From Verrucomicrobiales bacterium (GTDB lineage: Bacteria; Verrucomicrobiota; Verrucomicrobiia; Limisphaerales; UBA1100): DNA of 11,719 bases. Below are positions 6,391 to 11,719 of the stretch, one piece after another; within the stretch, counting starts at the first letter, position 1; every line of letters begins with the position of its first letter. The notes under the pieces are model-generated. The model did no database searches and was not told the origin of the DNA. It worked only from the letters and a program-made list of their open reading frames with translations. The stretch spans positions 2,631 through 14,349 of the forward strand of contig DPAW01000250.1 of the NCBI GenBank assembly GCA_003517285.1, in the 5' to 3' direction. Position numbers and translations under genes: made by a program.

Positions 6391-7668
6391 ATGAAACTCG
6401 CTTTACCCATTTTTATTGCTGCCGTACTAGGTGCAGTAATGACCTATATAACCGTCAAATCTCCCGCACCGAATCGCACCCCGAATTCAACCGAGCAAGA
6501 GTCCCAGATTTCTCAATTACGCAAAGAATTAAATGCCGCAAAAGCCCGAACCGCCCGCATTGAGACAGTGGAGATTCGCACGGAAGTCCCAACCGAAACC
6601 GAACCAAAATCCACCGGACCCAGGATTGAACGCCACATGGCCGCCCTTAAGGCACTAACACCTGAACAGGATCGAATGCGTCGCCTAGCCGTTTATCACC
6701 TTGAATCCATTACTGAAGTAGGCCCCGAAGCGTTACCTGAAATCACTAATTTTTTTGAGGAAGGCGTGGATTTACATTTTCAGGCAGTACCTAAACCAGA
6801 AACCGAGCCGACTACCGATGAAGAACGCCGCAGAGCCCGATGGCGGAAAGCTTTCCGGAACCGAGTACCCAACTTACCCTCACTCAATACTACTTTTCCG
6901 GCTACACTACGATTGGGATTGATCGAATCAGCTGCAAATATTGGCGGCAAACCAGCCGTTGAAACCCTTGTCCAATTATTGTCCAGCACCGCAAGGGGTA
7001 TTGAGGTCGCATACCTTGAAGCAGCTCTAGAGAATTTGGCCCCTGAAACTCATCTTGATACTATCCTGAAAGTTTCCAGAGATATCCTCACAAACCCTCC
7101 AGTAACCAGCGACGAGCCACTTAACAAAGTTGATCGTGAATCGATGGGTTATCTATACGCCCTACTTATAAAGTATAAAGATCTCAATTTTGTTGAAACT
7201 GCTAAAACCAAACTGATTACAGCGGAAGGTGCACTGGATTCCTATGCTTTAACCTACCTACGCGAAGTGCTTGGAGAAAACGCCATGCCCATTTTGCTCG
7301 CGGCCTACACCGACCCACGAATCACCGACCCGACGGACAAAATAATTTTACGCGATGCGGCTTTACGATTCATCGGTCGGAACGCTGAAGCTGACCAAAT
7401 TTTCTTTGAAACAGTTAAGGAAGGTCTGACTAAAATGAAAGAAGGTGACATGTTCGATATGAAACGATACGAACACATAGGTCAACCGCTTGGAGCTTTA
7501 ATGAAGGATATCGGAGATCAACCTACCGAAGTTATCGTAAACCGCCGCAAATTGCTCGGGCAGGTCCGCGGCCAGTCAGCCGATCTCCTGTTGCAGTTTG
7601 GCCTAAACATGATGGACAAGGAACTCGGCAAGGTCCAACAACGCCGCGAAGAAAGCCCTAAACCTTAA
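6391..7668 (+). CDS. Membrane-anchored protein of unknown function, blocks A+B (full-length paralogue 1)
   Basis: 425 residues, no known function recognised. Residues 3-21 are a hydrophobic N-terminal helix, probably an anchor with the rest periplasmic. Residues 35-60 are a short predicted coiled coil. Block A spans 80-130 (RRLAVYHLESI..VGPEALPEITNF, then FEEGVDLHF). A variable Arg-rich insert (135-168) follows. Block B starts at about 170: LRLGLIE, TARGIEVAYL (200-209), DILTNPP (231-237), LLIKYKDLNF (258-267), then YLREVLGENAMPILLAAY. The C-terminal third is helical and charged. It shares both blocks with the protein at 7672-8997 and, in split form, with 670-1374 plus 1390-2556. An alpha-solenoid of HEAT-like helices is plausible but unproven. 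It sits 2 nt after the copper/haem monooxygenase-like gene and 3 nt before its paralogue in the same frame, consistent with an old in-frame tandem duplication. A partner or scaffold role for the redox proteins is inference. Confidence 0.88.
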   Translation: MKLALPIFIAAVLGAVMTYITVKSPAPNRTPNSTEQESQISQLRKELNAAKARTARIETVEIRTEVPTETEPKSTGPRIERHMAALKALTPEQDRMRRLAVYHLESITEVGPEALPEITNFFEEGVDLHFQAVPKPETEPTTDEERRRARWRKAFRNRVPNLPSLNTTFPATLRLGLIESAANIGGKPAVETLVQLLSSTARGIEVAYLEAALENLAPETHLDTILKVSRDILTNPPVTSDEPLNKVDRESMGYLYALLIKYKDLNFVETAKTKLITAEGALDSYALTYLREVLGENAMPILLAAYTDPRITDPTDKIILRDAALRFIGRNAEADQIFFETVKEGLTKMKEGDMFDMKRYEHIGQPLGALMKDIGDQPTEVIVNRRKLLGQVRGQSADLLLQFGLNMMDKELGKVQQRREESPKP

Positions 7669-7671
7669 ATA

Positions 7672-8997
7672 ATGAAACAAGTCGCCCCTCTCCTCGTCGC
7701 CGCCATAGTTGGCCTCGCTGCCGGATACATCCTTAATTCAGATAGTGGCCAACCCGCCACCGCCTCGGACAACCAACAAATTGCGGAACAGCAAAAAGAG
7801 TACAAGGAAGCCCGGGCGCAAGTCGGCCAAACGGAAGTCATCAATATCGAGACCGAGAAGGTCGTGGAACGCACCATCGCGGTAGACCCGCAAACCTACT
7901 TGGAAGAGCTCAAGACCCTCCGGCCAACGGGCGCAACGCGCCAGCAAACCATGCGCGAAATCATTCATCATCTGGTCGGGCTCACTAAGTCTAGTGAAAG
8001 CGCCATACCGCCGATCCGTAGCTTTTTGGAATCCAAGCTGGATATTGAATACGATACCTCCGCCCAAAATTTTGACCGCGAAAACCAAGCCGCTCGCGAG
8101 GCTGAATCACGAGGGGAAGAAGCCAAACCCAACGGCATCGGCAGCTTTATCAAATCCGGTTTCGGCAGTTATTTCATGAGCAACATGGTCGCCCAAATGA
8201 AGCGTGAGCTAGAGCCTGGCTCATTGCGTCTGGGCTTGTTCGATGTGGTGCACGATATCGGTGGTGCGGAAGCCGAAGCACTGTTGGCCCATGAGCTTTC
8301 CCAAACCGGCCGCGGTCTGGAGGTTGCCTACCTTGACCGCATACTGAGCGACATCGCCGAGGGCCAATACAAGGAGCAAGTGCTCAACGTTACCCACGAT
8401 CTGCTCGTCACCCCGCCAGCCCCCACCGGCAGCAGCCTATTGGATGAATCTTCCCGCCTGTTTTTATTCGCCATTTTGGTAAAGTACAAGGACGCCACCT
8501 TTGTGAACACTGCCAAACTGATGATCATCAATAACGAAGGCCGCGTGGATGGAGCGGTGGTGAATTATCTGACCACCATTCTTGGCGTGGACGCCGTGCC
8601 GTTGTTGTACGCCAAGGTTAAGGATGAGTCGTTGACCGATGATGGCGACAAGATGGCGCTGGGCGATGCGATCCTGAAGCACGTGGGCACCAATGAAGAC
8701 AGTAACGCCTTCTTTGCCGAGGTGGTCACCAACCAGGACCTCGGCCCGCTGCGATTTTTCGCGTTGGGTCATCTCACCGGCGGTGACAGAGCCGAGAGCA
8801 CATTGCGCAACCGCCAGAAACTCATTGCCGATATCAAGACCAAGTCCCCTGAGGACGCCGCTCTGAACCGGGCGCTGGACAACACACATAACCGGCTCGA
8901 AGTGATGATAGATCCCAGTAAGGCCGGCGAACTCGGCACAGAGGATCGCCCGAATCTCTTTGAACTGTTCAACCGCGGCCGGCAGCAGAATAACTAG
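7672..8997 (+). CDS. Membrane-anchored protein of unknown function, blocks A+B (full-length paralogue 2)
   Basis: 441 residues, same architecture as the preceding gene. Residues 4-21 form a hydrophobic N-terminal anchor (PLLVAAIVGLAAGYIL). Residues 35-62 are a Gln/Glu/Lys-rich short coiled coil. Block A is at 75-127 (MREIIHHLVGL...SAIPPIRSFLESKLDIEY). A variable insert with SFIKSGFGSYFMSNM (158-172) follows. Block B starts at 184: SLRLGLFD, TGRGLEVAYLD (212-222), DLLVTPP (243-249), ILVKYKDATF (268-277). The C-terminus (NRQKLIADIK... NRLEVMIDP) resembles the end of the split paralogue at 1390-2556. It is the last gene of the run starting at 4314. Its stop overlaps the stop of the minus-strand phosphatase by 4 bp counting both codons, with only a weak hairpin beyond. 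A 60-base sample (8581-8640, 34 GC) looks more GC-rich than one from its neighbour (7081-7140, 28 GC), so the two copies are not recent duplicates. Function unknown. Confidence 0.88.
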   Translation: MKQVAPLLVAAIVGLAAGYILNSDSGQPATASDNQQIAEQQKEYKEARAQVGQTEVINIETEKVVERTIAVDPQTYLEELKTLRPTGATRQQTMREIIHHLVGLTKSSESAIPPIRSFLESKLDIEYDTSAQNFDRENQAAREAESRGEEAKPNGIGSFIKSGFGSYFMSNMVAQMKRELEPGSLRLGLFDVVHDIGGAEAEALLAHELSQTGRGLEVAYLDRILSDIAEGQYKEQVLNVTHDLLVTPPAPTGSSLLDESSRLFLFAILVKYKDATFVNTAKLMIINNEGRVDGAVVNYLTTILGVDAVPLLYAKVKDESLTDDGDKMALGDAILKHVGTNEDSNAFFAEVVTNQDLGPLRFFALGHLTGGDRAESTLRNRQKLIADIKTKSPEDAALNRALDNTHNRLEVMIDPSKAGELGTEDRPNLFELFNRGRQQNN

Positions 8998-9515
8998 CGC
9001 AAAACCTCGGGTAGGTTCGAGGGGTTTTTGGGATAATCAAACAACGCGGTCACGGGATGTCTCGTGGCCGTTTCTTTCCATGTCGGACCCGTGAACGTGA
9101 GACATAGTACGCCGCAGGTCGGCACATTGTTGACCGGCAAATCCCACACGTCCGCTGCCAGTTCGGTCAGGCCCGGATTATGACCAAACGCCATGACCGA
9201 GCTCCAAGTGTCCGGCAGAGTTTCCATAAACGCCAGCCAGGTGGCTACGTCAGCATGATACAAATCCCATTCTACACGCAACTTAGCTGGAGTCGGATCC
9301 AGCGCGTCCAGAAAATGCTCGGCCGTGGTTCGTGCCCGCAGCGCGCTGCTGGTAATCAGCGCATCCGCAAGGATACCCAGCGCCTGTACCCGAGCGCCCA
9401 TGAGCGGCGCATTGCGCATACCACGGGCATTGAGTGGTCGGTCATGATCGGGCAATCGAGGGTCAGTCCAACTTGACTTGGCATGCCGTACGAGAATGAG
9501 ATGTTTGTCCGCCAT
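8994..9515 (-). CDS. sixA: SixA-type phosphohistidine phosphatase (histidine phosphatase superfamily)
   Basis: 173-residue cytoplasmic histidine-phosphatase-fold protein of the SixA group; SixA removes phosphate from phosphohistidine proteins such as HPt domains, but the substrate here is not shown by sequence. The catalytic RHG-type motif is LVRHAKSSW (Arg10, His11 as nucleophile), followed by DHDRPLNARG. A second phosphate-binding Arg lies in SSALRAR (Arg60), and the second catalytic His112 in AFGHNPG. Length and motif spacing match the SixA subgroup, not phosphoglycerate mutases. The ATG at 9515 gives the standard N-terminus MADKHLILVRHA. It is convergent with and overlaps the end of 7672-8997 (stop codons in 8994-8997), and divergent from the ThuA gene with a 74-nt intergenic region. 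No ribosome-binding site or clear promoter of its own is visible. Confidence 0.9.
   Translation of the reverse strand: MADKHLILVRHAKSSWTDPRLPDHDRPLNARGMRNAPLMGARVQALGILADALITSSALRARTTAEHFLDALDPTPAKLRVEWDLYHADVATWLAFMETLPDTWSSVMAFGHNPGLTELAADVWDLPVNNVPTCGVLCLTFTGPTWKETATRHPVTALFDYPKNPSNLPEVLR
9001..9029 (+). terminator. Weak candidate terminator of the 4314-8997 run, inside the 3' end of the antisense phosphatase gene
   Basis: Four nt after the stop of the last operon gene. CCTCG (9005-9009) can pair with CGAGG (9018-9022) around an 8-nt loop; flanking AAAA and TTTT can extend the stem if two G bulge out, and five T follow (9025-9029). The stem is short and imperfect. If active it would end the plus-strand transcript within the antisense coding sequence of the phosphatase. 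No better hairpin is seen nearby. Confidence 0.35.
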
Positions 9516-9522
9516 TTGAGGT

Positions 9523-9550
9523 TTGCACGGCCCGCGTCGCCCGCTAGAGT
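9523..9550 (+). promoter_or_regulatory. Candidate sigma70-type promoter for the ThuA-domain gene
   Basis: A -35-like TTGCAC at 9523-9528, a 16-nt spacer and a -10-like TAGAGT at 9545-9550 (4/6 to consensus), with a leader of about 32 nt before ATG 9590. The spacing is identical to the better asd promoter at 3190-3217. The element lies in the 74-nt gap between the divergent phosphatase and ThuA genes, 7 nt upstream of the phosphatase start. Confidence 0.45.
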
Positions 9551-9589
9551 GAACGCGTTTCCCGACAATTAACCAACTGAAACCATCTT

Positions 9590-10591
9590 ATGAAGCAAAT
9601 CTTCGCATCGTTTTTCGCCGTGCTGTTCGGCGCGTTTCTCGCGCAGGCAGCCGATGACCATATCACCTATGAAGGCAAGGAAGGCCCCGGCAAGGGCAAG
9701 CACATCGTCCTGCTCTCGGGCGATGAGGAATATCGCAGTGAGGAAGGCCTGCCCATGCTCGCCAAGATCCTCAGCCAACGCCACGGCTTCAAGTGCACGG
9801 TACTCTTTTCGCTGAACGACAAAGGCGAGATTGATCCCAACAACCAAAAGAGCCTATCCCACCCGCAAGCTCTAGACAGTGCGGATGCCATCATCATGCT
9901 GCTGCGGTTCCGCACCTGGCCTGATGAGGTGTATAAACACTTTGATGATGCCTGCAACCGTGGCATCCCGGTGATCGGCCTGCGCACGAGCACCCACGCC
10001 TTTCGTGGCAAGATCGGCGGCTTTGGCAAGCGCGTGCTTGGCGAAGGCTGGGTCAGCCACTGGGGCGGCCACAAACGCGAAGCCTGCCGCGGGGTCATCG
10101 AGAGGGGCGCGGAAAAGAATCCCATCCTCAATGGCGTGACCGACGTGTTTGCCGATTCGGATGTGTACGAAGCCTACCCGCCCGCCGATGCCAAAATTCT
10201 CATGCGGGGTCTGGTACTAGAAAACATGGAACCCGACTCCAAGCCTTCCACCAGGGAAAAGCGTAACCGTCAGCTTAATAAGGTGACCGGCGTGAACGAT
10301 CCCGCCATGGCCGTAGCCTGGACGCGCCAGTACAAGTGGCCCTCCGGCAAGACCAGCCCCATTTTCACCACCACCATGGGTGCCGCTACCGACCTGCAAA
10401 GCGCCGGCCTGCGCCGCATGATCGTGAATGCCACCTACAACAGCCTCGGCATGGAAGTGCCGGTGAAGGCCAATGTGGAATACGTGGATCCCTACAAGCC
10501 GCTTTTCTACGGATTCAATTCATTCCGCCGCGGCATCAAGCCGGCCGACCACGCGCTCGGCAAGGTGTTGCCCGCCGGCGACAAGAAGTAG
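9590..10591 (+). CDS. Secreted ThuA-domain protein (class I glutamine-amidotransferase-like fold)
   Basis: 333 residues, predicted exported. Signal peptide 1-20 (MKQIFASFFAVLFGAFLAQA|AD). The ThuA-like flavodoxin/amidotransferase fold starts at about 36: HIVLLSGDEEYRSEEGLPML (38-57), ADAIIMLLRFRTW (98-110), and PVIGLRTSTHAF (127-138), where class I amidotransferases carry the nucleophile Cys. No Cys is present there (Thr/Ser instead), so amidotransferase activity is not expected. Further marks: VSHWGGHKREA (155-165), SDVYEAYPPADAKIL, TTTMGAATDL and a conserved C-terminal VDPYKPLFYGFNSFRRG. From memory, such proteins are frequent and multicopy in Verrucomicrobiota and Planctomycetota, often near sugar or sulfated-glycan genes; the biochemical role is unsettled despite the 'trehalose utilization' name. 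It appears monocistronic: candidate promoter at 9523, strong terminator at 10618. Confidence 0.92.
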   Translation: MKQIFASFFAVLFGAFLAQAADDHITYEGKEGPGKGKHIVLLSGDEEYRSEEGLPMLAKILSQRHGFKCTVLFSLNDKGEIDPNNQKSLSHPQALDSADAIIMLLRFRTWPDEVYKHFDDACNRGIPVIGLRTSTHAFRGKIGGFGKRVLGEGWVSHWGGHKREACRGVIERGAEKNPILNGVTDVFADSDVYEAYPPADAKILMRGLVLENMEPDSKPSTREKRNRQLNKVTGVNDPAMAVAWTRQYKWPSGKTSPIFTTTMGAATDLQSAGLRRMIVNATYNSLGMEVPVKANVEYVDPYKPLFYGFNSFRRGIKPADHALGKVLPAGDKK

Positions 10592-10617
10592 GTGGACAGC
10601 GTCTCAAACAAACTTAT

Positions 10618-10645
10618 GGCCGCCCGCAAGGGCGGCCTTTTTTTT
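10618..10645 (+). terminator. Intrinsic terminator after the ThuA-domain gene
   Basis: A perfect 8-bp stem GGCCGCCC/GGGCGGCC (10618-10625 with 10630-10637) closed by a GCAA tetraloop and followed by eight T (10638-10645), 26 nt after the ThuA stop. It separates that gene from the PQQ-like gene. The remaining intergenic stretch 10646-10812 (167 nt) holds no gene I can support. Confidence 0.95.
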
Positions 10646-10777
10646 GGTCAATCAGAGGTGAGCGTCGATTATTTCCTGGGCGCGGCCGCTTTCTTTTCCA
10701 GCCGGAAAATAGATATCATGCCCATTATAAGCACTATTTTCCTAGGTATTCACCTCATCCACGCAACCGCTTTGGGC

Positions 10778-10805
10778 TGGTCAAACCGCCTGAGAACACT
10801 AGCGT
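10778..10805 (+). promoter_or_regulatory. Weak candidate promoter for the PQQ-like gene
   Basis: TGGTCA (10778-10783), 16-nt spacer, TAGCGT (10800-10805), ending 7 nt before ATG 10813. The hexamers match consensus poorly (4/6 and 3/6). The reason to list it is the same 16-nt spacing and near-leaderless position seen for asd. A TATAAG at 10726-10731 is an alternative -10 but has no matching -35. Confidence 0.22.
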
Positions 10806-10812
10806 TTGGTGT

Positions 10813-11719
10813 ATGCGAATGATTCTTGCGACGCTCCTGATCTTGCAAGTCAGCGGATTCACTGCGGAATGGTCTCGGCTACGCGGACCAAACGGCTCCG
10901 GCGTAGCTGCTAGTGCCAAGCCTCCGCTCCAGCTTGATCCGGCCAAACCCACTTGGAAAGTTCCCGCACTCACCGGACATTCCTCGCCGGTGTTGTGGGG
11001 AAACCACTTGTTCCTAACCGGAATCGAACAATCCCGCTTAGCCACCTACGCACATGACAAGATCACCGGCAAACGACTTTGGAAACGCCTTGCGCCCGTG
11101 GTCGAGCTGGAACGCGTGCACGAAGCCAGTAGCCACGCCGCGCCAACGCCCGTGGTCGATGAGGATCGACTCTACGTCTACTTCGGCTCCTACGGTCTAC
11201 TTTGCTACGACCATGCCGGCAAACTCCTATGGCAGCGCCAATTGCCCGTGCCACGTACCTTGTATGGCACCTCCTCGTCACCCATTGCTTTTGGAGGCCT
11301 CATCCTGCTGGTGTTGGATGATGACCATAACCTGCCCGATAGCCGTCTGAGCCGATCAAAAATCCTCGCCGTCCACAAGGCCACCGGCGAAACCGCCTGG
11401 GAAACCGCACGCCCCTTCCACCGCAGCGGCTGGTCCACGCCCGTGCTCTGGAAGCAGACCGACCGCACGGAACTGGTAGTGCTGGGCAACGGTGCCCTGC
11501 GCGGCTACGCCCTGCCCTCTGGCCGCGAGCAATGGCAGGTGACTGGGTTCTCCCGCGAAACCATTTCCGCGCCAATCATCGGCAACGACATGGTGATCGC
11601 CTCCGCTTCCCGACGCGGTGGCGGCGGCAATGAACGCATTGATCCCGAGCCCTTCTGGAAATCAGTGATCCATTTCGATGCCAATAAGGACGGTAAACTG
11701 CAGCGACAGGAAATGACCG
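10813..11719 (+). CDS. Secreted PQQ-binding-like beta-propeller protein with EF-hand (5' part, runs off window)
   Basis: First 302 residues of a longer protein; no stop before the window end. ATG 10813 gives MRMILATLLILQVSGFTA|EW, a compact signal peptide with an N-terminal Arg; the ATG at 10819 is the alternative. After it comes WSRLRGPNGSG, the N-terminal signature of PQQ-like propellers in Planctomycetota and Verrucomicrobiota. Repeated PQQ_2-type blade motifs follow: TGKRLWKR, PTPVVDEDRLYVYFGSYGLL, AGKLLWQRQLP, ILAVHKATGETAWETARP, TPVLW, ALPSGREQWQV and SAPIIGNDMVIASA. At residues 289-300 DANKDGKLQRQE is a canonical EF-hand calcium loop inserted in or after the propeller. Likely periplasmic. 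PQQ-dependent dehydrogenase activity cannot be claimed: the active-site part is not visible and many relatives are non-enzymatic. No Shine-Dalgarno is visible; the gene follows a strong terminator, so it starts a new unit. Confidence 0.9.
   Translation, partial: MRMILATLLILQVSGFTAEWSRLRGPNGSGVAASAKPPLQLDPAKPTWKVPALTGHSSPVLWGNHLFLTGIEQSRLATYAHDKITGKRLWKRLAPVVELERVHEASSHAAPTPVVDEDRLYVYFGSYGLLCYDHAGKLLWQRQLPVPRTLYGTSSSPIAFGGLILLVLDDDHNLPDSRLSRSKILAVHKATGETAWETARPFHRSGWSTPVLWKQTDRTELVVLGNGALRGYALPSGREQWQVTGFSRETISAPIIGNDMVIASASRRGGGGNERIDPEPFWKSVIHFDANKDGKLQRQEMT

Noticed and set aside
10592..10822. 76-residue frame starting at GTG 10592, directly after the ThuA stop
   Set aside because: It reads straight through the strong terminator at 10618-10645 and has no family resemblance or export signal at its start.
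1..11719. CRISPR arrays, tRNA/rRNA genes, insertion sequences, riboswitches
   Set aside because: No regular repeat-spacer pattern, tRNA cloverleaf, transposase motif or recognisable riboswitch core was seen on either strand.

Overview
The window looks like a chromosomal segment of a Verrucomicrobiota-type (PVC superphylum) bacterium, possibly a Pedosphaera/Limisphaerales-like lineage. The basis is the mix of families: a secreted ThuA-domain protein, a secreted PQQ-type beta-propeller with an EF-hand, and a haem c / type II copper monooxygenase-like protein beside a DCPxAN-type redoxin. None of the start codons I accept has a recognisable Shine-Dalgarno sequence. This assignment is inference from remembered family distribution, not from a marker gene.

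Layout. 1-597: 3' end of a NifS/IscS-type cysteine desulfurase. 670-2556: two adjacent genes for exported proteins of unknown function, closed by a strong intrinsic terminator at 2581-2606. 2616-3140 (minus): a GNAT acetyltransferase of the phosphinothricin-acetyltransferase-like group. 3231-4241: asd, divergent from the acetyltransferase, with a good promoter at 3190-3217. 4314-8997: a tight four-gene run (gaps of 2, 2 and 3 nt) encoding a secreted redoxin, a secreted cytochrome c/copper monooxygenase-like protein with C-terminal EF-hands, and two membrane-anchored paralogues of unknown function. 8994-9515 (minus): a SixA-type phosphohistidine phosphatase whose stop overlaps the last gene of that run. 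9590-10591: a secreted ThuA-domain protein with its own terminator at 10618-10645. 10813-end: the 5' part of a secreted PQQ-like beta-propeller protein, running off the window.

The most interesting content is a family of unknown proteins present three times. The genes at 6391-7668 and 7672-8997 each encode one protein made of an N-terminal membrane anchor, a short charged segment, a conserved block A and a conserved helical block B. The pair at 670-1374 and 1390-2556 carries the same two blocks split over two genes. The first has the anchor and block A. The second has its own signal peptide, a Gly/Arg/Pro repeat linker and block B. The two split genes are in the same reading frame, separated by one stop codon and five sense codons. 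Two family members sit in an apparent operon with the redoxin and the copper/haem protein, so I infer a periplasmic, membrane-tethered assembly linked to copper or redox chemistry. The function is unknown.

Base composition is uneven. Single 60-base samples counted by eye gave 24/60 GC at 781-840, 28/60 at 7081-7140, 34/60 at 8581-8640 and 42/60 at 3481-3540. The unknown family and the redox genes therefore look less GC-rich than the housekeeping genes around them. No gene-free stretch exceeds 300 bases. I saw no RNA genes, insertion sequences or CRISPR arrays.
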